From Hyphomicrobium_A sp964493785 (GTDB taxonomy: Bacteria; Pseudomonadota; Alphaproteobacteria; Rhizobiales; Hyphomicrobiaceae): 64,000 nt of DNA. The notes under the pieces are model-generated. The model ran no database searches. It worked only from the letters and a program-made list of their open reading frames with translations, and had not been told where the DNA came from. Numbering within the stretch: the first letter of the stretch is position 1; each line of letters begins with the position of its first letter. Of the stretch, positions 32,250 through 41,320 are shown piece by piece. Both the position numbers and the translations under genes were made by a program. The stretch is taken from positions 62,001 to 126,000 of the forward strand of contig CAZBPM010000010.1 of assembly GCA_964493785.1 (NCBI GenBank). Reading direction: 5' to 3'.

Positions 32250-33101
32250 TTATGCGGCGACGCTGGTGGATTGGGCACTGAAGAATTTCAGGAGGTCGGC
32301 ATTGATCAGGTCGTCGTGCGTCGTGCACAAGCCGTGAGGCAGCCGCTCGTATATCTTCAGCGTCCCGTTCTTCAGCAGCTTCGCCGACAGAGGCGCAGAG
32401 TTGGCGATTGGGACGATCTGGTCGTCGTCCCCGTGCATCACCAGCGTCGGCACATCGATCGTCCTCAGATCCTCGGTGAAGTCCGTCTCCGAGAACGCCT
32501 TGATGCCGTCATGCTGAGCTTTGGCACCGCCCATCATGGCTTGGCGCCACCAGTTCCAGATGACGGTCTCTGAAGGTTTCGCGCCGGGGCGGTTGTAGCC
32601 GTAAAAAGGGCCTCCTGCGAATTCGAGATAGAACTGCGCACGGTTGGCTGCCAATTCTCTTCGCAGGCCGTCGAAGACCTCCATCGTTAGCCCGCCCGGG
32701 CTGGCAGCGGTCTTCACCATGATCGGTGGCACGGCCCCGATGAGGACGAGCTTCGCAACCCGGCCCTTGCCGTAACGCGCGACATAGCGCGTCGCCTCGC
32801 CGCCGCCGGTCGAGTGGCCCACATGAATGGCGTTGCGCAGGTCGAGATGCTCTACGACCGCTGCAACGTCTGCAGCGTAATGGTCCATGTCGTGGCCGTC
32901 GCTGACCTGACTGGAGCGGCCGTGACCGCGCCGATCGTGCGCGATGACGCGATAGCCCTTGCCGAGGAAATAGAGCATCTGCGTATCCCAGTCGTCGGAG
33001 CTGAGCGGCCAGCCATGATGGAAGACGATGGGTTGCGCGGTCTTGGGGCCCCAATCCTTGTAGAAGATCTGGACACCGTCGGTGGTGGTAATCGTGGTCA
33101 T
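32250..33101 (-). CDS. alpha/beta hydrolase, non-heme chloroperoxidase type
   Basis: A 283-residue hydrolase close to cofactor-free chloroperoxidases and aryl esterases. It opens T-T-x-D-G-V-Q-I-F-Y-K-D-W-G and has H-H-G-W-P-L-S-S-D-D-W, H-D-R-R-G-H-G-R-S, the nucleophile elbow G-H-S-T-G-G-G-E and a late catalytic His (P-H-G-L). The peroxidase activity of this group is a side reaction of the esterase site. AAGGA 9 bases upstream sets ATG 33101. It is the last gene of a minus-strand cluster. Confidence 0.9.
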   Translation of the reverse strand: MTTITTTDGVQIFYKDWGPKTAQPIVFHHGWPLSSDDWDTQMLYFLGKGYRVIAHDRRGHGRSSQVSDGHDMDHYAADVAAVVEHLDLRNAIHVGHSTGGGEATRYVARYGKGRVAKLVLIGAVPPIMVKTAASPGGLTMEVFDGLRRELAANRAQFYLEFAGGPFYGYNRPGAKPSETVIWNWWRQAMMGGAKAQHDGIKAFSETDFTEDLRTIDVPTLVMHGDDDQIVPIANSAPLSAKLLKNGTLKIYERLPHGLCTTHDDLINADLLKFFSAQSTSVAA

Positions 33102-33215
33102 TGTACGTGTTCCTTGCTCTATGATGGACGGCTTAGGCGCGTGGCGGCGATTGCTCGGGCCGCTCGTTGTGGTCGTCGTCAAAGGCCGGTCGACCAAGGT
33201 GATGCGGTGCGACGG

Positions 33216-34154
33216 TCAGTAGTCCCAGAAGGCAGGGACCCAACGGAACGCGTCTCCATCGACCGCCACCCTGCCGACCGACGGGAACGGCAGATGGGTG
33301 GCCACCAGCAATTCGCCGGTCTCAGCCAGCTCTCGCAAAAGTCGGACGCGCACGCGTGCCGCTTCGTCTGGATCATGCTCGAAACCGTTGTGCCAGTCGG
33401 GTTGCTCAAAACCCACCGCGAACACCGCGTCGCCGGCGAACGTCAGCGCATCGCCGACGGAGGCCAGGCGCACCACGCTGTGGCCAGGGGTATGTCCGCC
33501 AGTGCGGCGAACGACGACGCCCGGCGCAACCTCGTGCACCTCATCGAACGGTCGCAGATTGCTGCGGTACGTTTTTGCGAACTGCTTGGCAGCGGCCCGA
33601 AGCGCGTCCGGAAAGCCCTGAGGCATGTTGGTGTGGGAGAAATCAGGAGCCTCCCAGAATTCTAGCTCGGCGGCCGCAACGTGGATTCGCAAGTCCGGAC
33701 GCAGCCGTTCCTGTACGCCGTCGACGATGAGCCCGCCGACGTGATCCATGTGCATGTGGGTCAGTACCACGTCGGTCACAGACGCGAGATCAATGCCGGC
33801 AGCCTCTAGGCGCTTGATCAACTGCCCCGCCCGCGGCAAGTGCAGGTCCGGGTCGGACCCGAGGCCCGCGTCAATGAGGATTGTCTGGCGCCCGCTGCGA
33901 ACCACAACCGCGTTCAGCGCCCAGTCGAAGGCATCGGGCGGCAGGAACATGTGGTCCAGCCAAGCCGCCCGGGCAGCCGGTTCGACGTTGTGCCCCAACA
34001 TCTTGGTTGGCAGTGGCAGCACGCCGTCGCTGATGATCAGCACTTCGATCTCTCCGATCCGCACCGCGTAGCGCGATGGAACCAACTCGTCGCGGCCTGA
34101 TCCGACGGGACGCGGGGCACTGTCCAAAGTCGCGACTGCATTTACCTTCAGCAT
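33216..34154 (-). CDS. metallo-beta-lactamase-fold hydrolase
   Basis: A 312-residue MBL-fold enzyme with the zinc motif T-H-M-H-M-D-H-V-G-G, the strand-one region N-A-V-V-V-R-S-G-R-Q-T-I-L-I-D-A-G-L-G and a later G-H-T-P-G-H-S histidine site. The closest recognisable group is the quorum-quenching/lactonase-like and AttM-like hydrolases, but the substrate cannot be assigned. I chose the third in-frame ATG (34154) because GGAG lies 6 bases upstream. Clustered with a chloroperoxidase-like hydrolase, a membrane protein and an NmrA-like reductase. Confidence 0.87.
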   Translation of the reverse strand: MLKVNAVATLDSAPRPVGSGRDELVPSRYAVRIGEIEVLIISDGVLPLPTKMLGHNVEPAARAAWLDHMFLPPDAFDWALNAVVVRSGRQTILIDAGLGSDPDLHLPRAGQLIKRLEAAGIDLASVTDVVLTHMHMDHVGGLIVDGVQERLRPDLRIHVAAAELEFWEAPDFSHTNMPQGFPDALRAAAKQFAKTYRSNLRPFDEVHEVAPGVVVRRTGGHTPGHSVVRLASVGDALTFAGDAVFAVGFEQPDWHNGFEHDPDEAARVRVRLLRELAETGELLVATHLPFPSVGRVAVDGDAFRWVPAFWDY

Positions 34155-34181
34155 CTTCATCTCCATAGGGTATGGGTTGAT

Positions 34182-34637
34182 TTACGTGGTTGGCTCGTCA
34201 AGATTTCCCGCGTGCCGACTTCGGCTTCGCTGTGCAGGCCATTTCCGGGGAGTGGCTATCGCCCAGATTGTGATGGCGAGTGAGATGACTGCCGGCAGCG
34301 TCACCGCCGGAAAGTCGCGCGCCAGTGCTGATGGTCCGCAGATACCGACCGCGACTTCCCAAAAGTGAAATAGCGCGTGGCCAGAGAGCCAGATCGCCGC
34401 CGCCCCCCAGGTTGGAACTCTGAGATGCGGCCGCGCCGAGCCGAGGAAAAACGCTCCGCCGAGCAGCAGAAAGATGAGACCGATGTCGCGGACGAAGTGC
34501 TGGTTGAACGGACCGGTCGTCGTCACCCCGGGTACGCTGAAGTACCAGCCTTCCGGATTGACGAGCATGAAGGTGCCATTGGCGATGGCGGCGACGCCGA
34601 GCAAAAGGGCGGCGGCAACAGAGACCGCATTGAGCAT
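34182..34637 (-). CDS. four-helix membrane protein, function unknown
   Basis: A 151-residue integral membrane protein with about four helices (residues 4-24, 47-67, 76-96, 108-130) and a basic C-terminal tail. It resembles small DoxX/DUF4345-type membrane proteins in layout, but I cannot name the family with certainty. It lies between the MBL gene and the NmrA-like gene on the same strand. Confidence 0.72.
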   Translation of the reverse strand: MLNAVSVAAALLLGVAAIANGTFMLVNPEGWYFSVPGVTTTGPFNQHFVRDIGLIFLLLGGAFFLGSARPHLRVPTWGAAAIWLSGHALFHFWEVAVGICGPSALARDFPAVTLPAVISLAITIWAIATPRKWPAQRSRSRHAGNLDEPTT

Positions 34638-34691
34638 GGCAAATCTCCTAGACCTGACGAGGCGGATCGAGTGTCGCGTAGCGTTGCGAGA

Positions 34692-35447
34692 TCAGGCCCG
34701 CGCCGATGAGCGGCGCAGCCAGTCTTCGAAGCGGATCGAGCCCAGCATTGGTGACGCACCCGGAGTCAGAGATCTGTCGTCCAGCTCGGTGCCGAAGTAG
34801 CGGGCATGAATGTCCGCGATAACTTCGCGCCGGTCTCCGGCCTGGGCGAGATGCTGTCGGACGAGGGAGTCGAGGGGCACTTTTTCTGGTCCGGCCAGCT
34901 CCACGATGCCGTTTGTCGGCCCCCCGAGTGCCAGCACGGCGACCGCCGATGCCACGTCATCGGAAGCAATCGGCTGAAGCAGAGCCGGCGACAAGCGAAT
35001 AGCATTGCCTTGGGCGGCGGACTGCGCGATTGCACCGACGAATTCGAAGAACTGCGTCGAGCGCACGATCGTGTAGGGAATTCCGGAACGCTCGATCAAC
35101 TTCTCCTGAGCCACCTTTGCCCGCAGGTACCCGCTGTCGGGAAGGCGATCCGCGCCAACGACGGATAGGGCCACGTGATGGCTAACACCGGCTGCTGCCT
35201 CTGCGGCGAGCAGGTTGCGGCCGGCGGTCTGGAAGAATTCTAGAACCGCCTTGTCCTCGAACGATGGCGAGTTCGCCACATCGACCACGACACGCGCACC
35301 CGCGAGCGCTTCTGCCAGCCCCTGCCGCGTGATCGTGTTGACGCCCGTGTTCGGGGACGCTGCAAGGACCTCATGACCCTTAGCGCGAAGCCTGTCCGCG
35401 ACTTTCGAGCCGATAAGACCACTGCCGCCTATAATGACGATTTTCAT
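34692..35447 (-). CDS. NAD(P)H-binding NmrA-like atypical SDR protein
   Basis: A 251-residue Rossmann protein starting M-K-I-V-I-I-G-G-S-G-L-I-G-S-K-V (G-x-x-G-x-x-G dinucleotide motif). It lacks the classical SDR Tyr-x-x-x-Lys pair in standard context and has G-I-P-Y-T-I-V-R-S-T-Q-F-F-E-F, typical of NmrA/azoreductase-like proteins that sense or use NAD(P)H. It is the first gene of the minus-strand cluster and is divergent from a winged-helix regulator. Confidence 0.87.
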   Translation of the reverse strand: MKIVIIGGSGLIGSKVADRLRAKGHEVLAASPNTGVNTITRQGLAEALAGARVVVDVANSPSFEDKAVLEFFQTAGRNLLAAEAAAGVSHHVALSVVGADRLPDSGYLRAKVAQEKLIERSGIPYTIVRSTQFFEFVGAIAQSAAQGNAIRLSPALLQPIASDDVASAVAVLALGGPTNGIVELAGPEKVPLDSLVRQHLAQAGDRREVIADIHARYFGTELDDRSLTPGASPMLGSIRFEDWLRRSSARA

Positions 35448-35650
35448 TCGACAACTCCCAATCCTGATGCCCTGTGCGCTGGCGTCGTGTGGGCTCGGAA
35501 GTTGCCTGGCTTGCCGCCGGAAGGCTTTGCTTAGACCTTTAAATATCCTTCGGTTTACCTTGGAATTGCGTCCAAAGGCATTGGCGGAAAGCAAGTCGTG
35601 CTATGGACGCGGTAGAACACTCCCGGGTGGCTGCGGGTGCGGAGCTCTAG

Positions 35651-37228
35651 GTGAAATTTCTGTTCTCAGACTGTGTCCTCGACCCCGCGCGGCGGGAGCT
35701 GACGCGAGCATCCCAGGCGGTCAGCGTCGGGCCGCAAGTCTTCGATCTGCTTCTTTATCTCGTCCAGAACCGCGAGCACGTGGTGAGCAAAGACCGCATG
35801 ATCGAGACGATATGGGGCGGACGCATCGTCTCGGAATCGACGCTCACCAGTCACATCAACGCGGTTCGCAAGGCCATCGGCGACAGCGGCGAAAGTCAGC
35901 GCCTTATTCGCACCGTTCCTCGCAAAGGCTTCCGCTTCGTGGGTGAAGTCACGGAATCGCCAAGCCCCGAGCAATTATCGACCGAAGCTGCTGGTGTGCA
36001 GCTGGACGTCTCCCATCCCGCGCTCCCTTTGCCGGGTAAGCCATCCATTGCCGTCCTGCCTTTTCAGAACTTGAGTGGTGATCCCGAGCAGGACTACTTT
36101 GCGGACGGAGTGGTGGAGGAGATCATCACGGCGCTGTCGCGCGTGCGCTGGCTGTTCGTGATCGCTCGCAATTCGAGCTTCACGTACCGCGACCGCAATG
36201 TGGACTTGAAGCAAGTGGGCCGGGAGCTTGGCGTCGGCTATGTGCTGGAAGGCAGCTTGCGCAAGGCTGGCGATCGCGTCCGCATAACTGGACAGCTCAT
36301 CGAGGCTTCGACCGGCGCGCATCTCTGGGCCGAGCGGTTCGAAGGACGGCTGGATGACATCTTTGAATTGCAGGACCAGATTGCGACCAGCGTCGTTGGA
36401 GCGATCGCTCCGCAAGTGGAGCTCGCCGAGATTGAACGAGCCAAGCGCAACCCGACACGCTGTTTGACCGCCTACGATTGCTATTTGCGCGGCCTCGCCC
36501 ACATGCACCGGGGCAATCAAGAGGCGATCGGGGAGGCGATAACACTTTTCAAGCGGACTGTTGAGATCGACGGTGAGTCCGCGTCGGCCCACGCCATGGC
36601 CGCGTGGTGTTATTTTTGGCGAAAGATTAATGGGTGGACGACCGATCACGACGAGGAGATCGCCGAAGGTCTGCGCCTTGCGCAACGCGCAGTCGAGCTC
36701 GGTCGCGATGATGCGGTAGCCCTGACGCGAGGCGGCCACGCGCTCGCCCACTTCACGGGCGATCTCGATAGCGGAATAGCTCTGCTCGACAGGGCCGTTT
36801 TCCTGAACCCAAACCTGGCGTCGGCATGGTTTCTCGGCGGCTTCTTGCGCATGTGGCACGGCGAATGCGAGAGCGCCATCGCGCATTTCGAGCGCGCGAT
36901 GCAGCTGAGCCCCGTCGATCCCGAGCTCTATCGCATGCAGGCGGGCATCTCGATGGCGCATCTGTTCGCCAGGCGAATCGAGACCGCATCCGCCTGGGCC
37001 GAAAGATCGTATGGCAATCTGCCGAGCTTCCTCATGGTCGTTGCGTTGATCGCGGCAACCCGGGCGCTCAGCGGCCGTGAACAAGACGCGACACGCGCCA
37101 TCGATGAGCTTCGCAAGCTCGATCCGGCGTTGCGCATCTCGAATATCATGCAATGGCTCCCGATCAGCCGCCCCGAGCACCTTTCGATATTCGCCGACGG
37201 CTTGCGGAAGGCCGGACTGGAAGAGTGA
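35651..37228 (+). CDS. CadC-like winged-helix regulator with TolB-N-like and TPR domains
   Basis: A 525-residue soluble regulator. Residues 1-97 form an OmpR/CadC-type winged helix (L-D-P-A-R-R-E-L-T, V-F-D-L-L-L-Y-L-V-Q-N, then V-P-R-K-G-F-R-F-V-G). Residues about 130-250 contain P-S-I-A-V-L-P-F-Q-N-L-S-G-D-P-E-Q-D-Y-F-A-D-G, common in adenylate-cyclase-like TPR regulators. The remainder is TPR-like helices. There is no membrane span, unlike CadC itself. The start is GTG 35651. Divergent orientation suggests it controls the neighbouring NmrA/MBL/hydrolase cluster. Confidence 0.87.
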   Translation: MKFLFSDCVLDPARRELTRASQAVSVGPQVFDLLLYLVQNREHVVSKDRMIETIWGGRIVSESTLTSHINAVRKAIGDSGESQRLIRTVPRKGFRFVGEVTESPSPEQLSTEAAGVQLDVSHPALPLPGKPSIAVLPFQNLSGDPEQDYFADGVVEEIITALSRVRWLFVIARNSSFTYRDRNVDLKQVGRELGVGYVLEGSLRKAGDRVRITGQLIEASTGAHLWAERFEGRLDDIFELQDQIATSVVGAIAPQVELAEIERAKRNPTRCLTAYDCYLRGLAHMHRGNQEAIGEAITLFKRTVEIDGESASAHAMAAWCYFWRKINGWTTDHDEEIAEGLRLAQRAVELGRDDAVALTRGGHALAHFTGDLDSGIALLDRAVFLNPNLASAWFLGGFLRMWHGECESAIAHFERAMQLSPVDPELYRMQAGISMAHLFARRIETASAWAERSYGNLPSFLMVVALIAATRALSGREQDATRAIDELRKLDPALRISNIMQWLPISRPEHLSIFADGLRKAGLEE

Positions 37229-37499
37229 ACGTTATATTCAAGGAACATACGGCCGTCGTCGGGGAGTTTGTCGGATACGCAGGACTCTGGGGATGTTTCT
37301 CATGTTCAGTCATCGTCTCTCCTCCAGTCCGGCATGTACATCCGCTGCGGTGGGGCGTTCGGACTACGCCGGACCATCGATTTGACGGCAAGGATGACAG
37401 CTACTTGCCTGAAAGCTTTGAGCGTTCAACGGCAACGGGCGCGCCGTATACATAAATCGGTAGGTTGACGGAAGGTGCCGAGACAACGCACGGTTTCCT

Positions 37500-38645
37500 A
37501 TGCCTTACAGATGTTTGGGGACATTCCGGTTCTTTCTCGCGCTTCTGGTCTCCATCCATCACATGGGCATCGCCCTCGGGAATGGTTGGCTTCACGATGC
37601 CGTATCATCATGGCGCCCGGGTTCGGCGGCAGTGATGACTTTCTATGCCGTCTCGGGCTTCGTGATCGCCGAAGCCGCAATGTCCGTCTATTGTGGCCGG
37701 CCGTTCGCTTTCATCCTCAACCGAGCCGTGCGGATAGCGCTGCCCTATTGGATCGCGCTCACATTGATGCTGTTGGTGACCGTCGCGCTTGGAAGTTCGA
37801 CGGATTATGCGGGGCGCCTGTTGCCGGATCGGGCGTTCTCCGCCGAGAATATCGTTGCCAACTATTTGTATTTTTGGCCGGTGGGCATGACGCCGTTCGA
37901 CTATCGGATGCCGCACGACTTTCTGCTTGTCTTTTGGTCGCTGCGCTACGAGGTCGTATTCTATCTCGCTGTGCTGGTCGGGCTGGTGATCGCTCGCGGA
38001 AGCGACAACCGACTTGCGCATATTCTGGTGGGCGGTGCGTTGGCAGCGCTCGCGATGACTCTATATTCGCGCATCGGGCTAAACGGTCTCTGGGCTGGTT
38101 TTCATACGGTTCCTTGGCCGTTCTTTTCGGGCGGTGTGCTGGCGTTCTTCGCTCTAAAGGAGGGCGCGCCGGCGATGAAGGCGTGCGCAGTCGCCGCCGC
38201 GGCAGTCGGGTTCGCCGGCGTGGGCTATTCCGCGCCCCAGGTGGGGGCAGTTGATACGTCGATCCAACTTGCCACTCTGATGTGTCTACTGTCAGCGGCA
38301 TGGTTTCTGGCCGGCGTGACGCGGTTTGCGTTCGTCGCGGCGGATCAGTATTTCGGCGACTTGTCCTATTCGCTTTACCTCGTTCACATTCCCGTTCAAC
38401 TGGCGGTGATCGTCACGCCATACCGCGGCCCGCTGGTCGCATTCTTTGCGATCGGCGTGAGCGTCATCGCGGCGGCGGCGTTCAACGCACTGACGGCGCC
38501 TGCCATCTCGGCCATCAGAGACAAGATACGCGGCCGGGCGCTCCAACGGCCCGCCCGGCCCGCAGACGGCGGCGGTGCATCGCACCGAACTCGAAAAGCT
38601 GATCCATTACGGCCCGAAACGATGGTGCCGGATCGTCGCGGGTGA
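37500..38645 (+). CDS. acyltransferase 3 (OafA/YrhL family)
   Basis: A 381-residue membrane acyltransferase that moves acyl groups, usually acetyl, onto surface polysaccharide or lipid. About ten hydrophobic helices are present. The catalytic His region is S-I-H-H-M-G (His20/21) and the R-x-x-R-I-x-x-P-Y-W-I segment near residue 75 is typical. The C-terminus (after about residue 345) is a polar, Arg-rich tail. The gene stands alone, so the acceptor is unknown. Confidence 0.88.
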   Translation: MPYRCLGTFRFFLALLVSIHHMGIALGNGWLHDAVSSWRPGSAAVMTFYAVSGFVIAEAAMSVYCGRPFAFILNRAVRIALPYWIALTLMLLVTVALGSSTDYAGRLLPDRAFSAENIVANYLYFWPVGMTPFDYRMPHDFLLVFWSLRYEVVFYLAVLVGLVIARGSDNRLAHILVGGALAALAMTLYSRIGLNGLWAGFHTVPWPFFSGGVLAFFALKEGAPAMKACAVAAAAVGFAGVGYSAPQVGAVDTSIQLATLMCLLSAAWFLAGVTRFAFVAADQYFGDLSYSLYLVHIPVQLAVIVTPYRGPLVAFFAIGVSVIAAAAFNALTAPAISAIRDKIRGRALQRPARPADGGGASHRTRKADPLRPETMVPDRRG

Positions 38646-38818
38646 CGAAAGCCACCAATCCTCAAGTGCGGCGAGCATGTGCTCGTGGCTATGCCGCCAC
38701 CCCCGGGTCCCCGAAGATCTCTCGTTTGCGGCCGGCGGCGGAGCGCCCGTGAAACGCGCCACCGCCCGATCGGCCGGCAACTGCGTCCAAGCGCTCCGCC
38801 TACCGCTGATGACCTTCC

Positions 38819-40177
38819 TCAATAGAACTTCAGGTATCGGCTCTTTTCCCAGTCAGAGACGTGGTTGATGTAGCTTGTCCATTCATCGCGCTTGAAGGAG
38901 AGCCAGGCATCCTTCATCGCCGGTCCGAATGCAGCGAGGCTCAGTGGATCGGCGTCGAACGCGTTGATCGCCTCCTCCAGCGTCTTGGGCAGATGCGTGA
39001 TGCCCAGCGAGCGAAGCTCTTCCTCGCTCTTGAGGTACATGTTCTCCCCGTGCGGCTCGCCGGGATCGAGCTGCTGCGCGATGCCTTCCAGTCCCGCCAT
39101 CAGCACCAGCGCCGCGCCGAGATAGGGATTGCACGAGCTGTCTGCTGCACGCAGTTCCACCCGGCCGCCACCCATGGGAATGCGCAAGGTGTTGGTTCGA
39201 TTGTTGTTGCCGTAGCACGCCCACACCGGAGCCCAGGTGAAGCCAGACATCGACCCCTTGAGCACCAACCGCTTGTAGCTGTTCACCGTCGGCGCGACGA
39301 TCGCGCAAATCGCCGGCAGATGCTTCAGAACGCCGGCTAGGAATTGGTAGCCCAACTTCGAAAGGTTGCAGCCTCGCGGATCGGCGGTGTCCGTGAACAG
39401 ATTTTTGCCCGTCTTGATATCGGCGAGCGACATGTTGAAGTGCGCACCGCTGCCGGCCCGGTCGACGAAAGGCTTGGGCATGAAGGTGGCGAAACCGCCG
39501 TGCTTGCGGGCGATCTCATGTGACATCAAGCGGAAGAACACGAAGCGGTCGGCCATCGACAGCGCGTCGAAATAATTGAAGTCGATCTCGAATTGGCCGA
39601 TGCCGTCCTCGTGGTCGAAGCTGTAGACATCCCAGCCAAGTCCGTTCATCGCTTGGACGAGTTCATCCATCCAGCCCATGTTGTCCAGCATGCGCGAGAC
39701 ATCGTAGGCCGGCTTGTCGAGATGCTTGCGATCCGACAGCGGTGCGTAACCGCGCTCGGGATCGTCGCGCAGCACGAAGAACTCCGCCTCCATGCCGAGG
39801 TTCATCGTGTAGCCCATGCCCGCTGCCTTGCTGAGCGCGCGCTTGAGGATATTGCGGCTGCAGGCCTCGAATGGACGTCCCTCGCACCACAGGTCGCTGG
39901 CGAACCACGCGACGTCATTCTTCCACGGCAGCACCGTGCAAGACGCCGGATCGGGATGCGCGGCGACTTCCTCGTCGCTCACGTCCTGCGGCACGCCGTC
40001 GAGTGCTGCGCCCGTACATAGCTCCGATCCGGACATCATCCGCTCGAAGTGCTCGACTGGCACGACCTTGCCTTTGGGAACTCCGTGCATGTCGACGTAG
40101 CTCGCCAACATGTACTTGACCCCCGAGGCGCGCAGGTTGCCCAGCACTGCATCCTTGTTGTTGACAGAGGCGTCCAC
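38819..40177 (-). CDS. glnT: type III glutamine synthetase-family ligase (GlnT or gamma-glutamylmethylamide synthetase)
   Basis: ATP-dependent amide ligase of the glutamine synthetase fold, joining glutamate to ammonia or an amine. The 452 residues contain M-E-A-E-F-F (metal Glu), N-G-L-G-W-D-V-Y-S-F-D-H-E-D-G-I-G-Q-F-E, T-F-M-P-K-P and a late V-E-L-R-A-A-D-S-S-C-N-P-Y-L-G. GTG 40177 is chosen because AGGAG lies 7 bases upstream; an ATG at 40216 has no site. GlnT and the methylotroph enzyme GmaS are close sisters and I cannot separate them by eye. It is the last gene after an ABC importer. Confidence 0.85.
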   Translation of the reverse strand: MDASVNNKDAVLGNLRASGVKYMLASYVDMHGVPKGKVVPVEHFERMMSGSELCTGAALDGVPQDVSDEEVAAHPDPASCTVLPWKNDVAWFASDLWCEGRPFEACSRNILKRALSKAAGMGYTMNLGMEAEFFVLRDDPERGYAPLSDRKHLDKPAYDVSRMLDNMGWMDELVQAMNGLGWDVYSFDHEDGIGQFEIDFNYFDALSMADRFVFFRLMSHEIARKHGGFATFMPKPFVDRAGSGAHFNMSLADIKTGKNLFTDTADPRGCNLSKLGYQFLAGVLKHLPAICAIVAPTVNSYKRLVLKGSMSGFTWAPVWACYGNNNRTNTLRIPMGGGRVELRAADSSCNPYLGAALVLMAGLEGIAQQLDPGEPHGENMYLKSEEELRSLGITHLPKTLEEAINAFDADPLSLAAFGPAMKDAWLSFKRDEWTSYINHVSDWEKSRYLKFY

Positions 40178-40260
40178 CGTAAAACTCCTGTGTATGGGAA
40201 GCTTCTTTCTGATCATTTGCGGAGTGGCGGCCGCAGCAGGTGCACGCGGCCGCCTTCAGC

Positions 40261-41277
40261 TCACTTCGCCGAAGCGAGCTTTTGCACGAACGTGGTCGTG
40301 TAGGTGTCCTCGATCTTCGGCGCAGCTTTGATCTGACCGCGTTGGATCAGGATGTCGGCGATGAGCTTGCCCGAGGTGAAGAACGACTTGGCGTCGTCGC
40401 GCGGCGTGAAGTATCCGGTCATCTCGGCAACGGGCACGTTGTAAACGCCCTTTGCCTGCTCCTTCACGTCCTCGACAGTGGTCGAGAAGTACTTGGCGAC
40501 GATCTTGTAGGCCTCGTCCGGATTCTCTTCGAGGAACTTCAGGCCGTCGATGTAGCCCTTGATGATGCCGTCCACCGTCTTGGGATTCTTGGCGATGAAT
40601 TCGGCGGGGAAATAGAGGACGTCGGTTATGAGGCCGGGAGCCGCCGCGGACGTGTAGATGGCCTGGAAGCCACCGCCGACCTCGAGCTTTAGAGCCTTGC
40701 TGACGTTGGGCTCGTAGGTGGCACCGGCAGCGACGCCTGCAGCGAGCGCCGCGGGCACGTTCTCTGGCGTAGTGTCGAGCCCCTGCACGTCTGCTTCGCT
40801 AAGGCCGACGGACTTCAGCGCATAGGCGACCAGCAGGTTGTCGCAAGTGGCGAACGGATAAGCCACCTGCTTGCCCTTCAGATCGGCAAGCGACTTGACC
40901 GACTTCGACGCGACGATGGCGTCTGCGCCGTTCGAGTAGTCGATTGGCATGACCACGCGGTAGTCGTTGCCGTTGGCAACGAGATTGATCACCTGATCGT
41001 AGGTGTACATTGCGCCCTGAATGCCACCGCTGGCCAGCGCGGCCGGGATCAGCGCGGGATCGGCGAAGTCCTTCAGCTCAACCTTCAGGCCGTACTTCTT
41101 GAACAGATCCTTCTCTACCGCGACGTAGAACGGCGCATAGCCGATCCATGCCACCGTCGCGAGGGTGACTTTCTCCTCGGCGTGCGCCTGGGGCATGAGC
41201 GCCCCGATGGCCGCGGTCGCCAATGCGGCCACGGCGAACGTGCCCTTTCGAAGTCCTGGCAGAAGTCCACTCAGCAT
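40261..41277 (-). CDS. ABC transporter substrate-binding protein, NMT1/SsuA-like
   Basis: A 338-residue periplasmic binding protein with a Sec signal peptide ending A-Q-A-H-A-E-E. The mature protein has V-A-W-I-G-Y-A-P-F-Y-V-A-V-E-K-D-L-F-K-K-Y-G-L-K-V-E-L, the NMT1/SsuA pattern used for sulfonates, nitrate, riboflavin or thiamine precursors and some amines. AAGGAG 8 bases before ATG 41277 fixes the start. Its ATPase and permease lie just upstream in the same operon. Confidence 0.9.
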   Translation of the reverse strand: MLSGLLPGLRKGTFAVAALATAAIGALMPQAHAEEKVTLATVAWIGYAPFYVAVEKDLFKKYGLKVELKDFADPALIPAALASGGIQGAMYTYDQVINLVANGNDYRVVMPIDYSNGADAIVASKSVKSLADLKGKQVAYPFATCDNLLVAYALKSVGLSEADVQGLDTTPENVPAALAAGVAAGATYEPNVSKALKLEVGGGFQAIYTSAAAPGLITDVLYFPAEFIAKNPKTVDGIIKGYIDGLKFLEENPDEAYKIVAKYFSTTVEDVKEQAKGVYNVPVAEMTGYFTPRDDAKSFFTSGKLIADILIQRGQIKAAPKIEDTYTTTFVQKLASAK

Positions 41278-41320
41278 AGTCGAAACTCCTTGGTTGCGAT
41301 TGATGAGACGCCACATGCGC

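Noticed and set aside
32018..32278. 86-codon minus-strand frame near the chloroperoxidase gene end
   Set aside because: It overlaps the terminator hairpin and the 3' end of the hydrolase gene and has no coding features.
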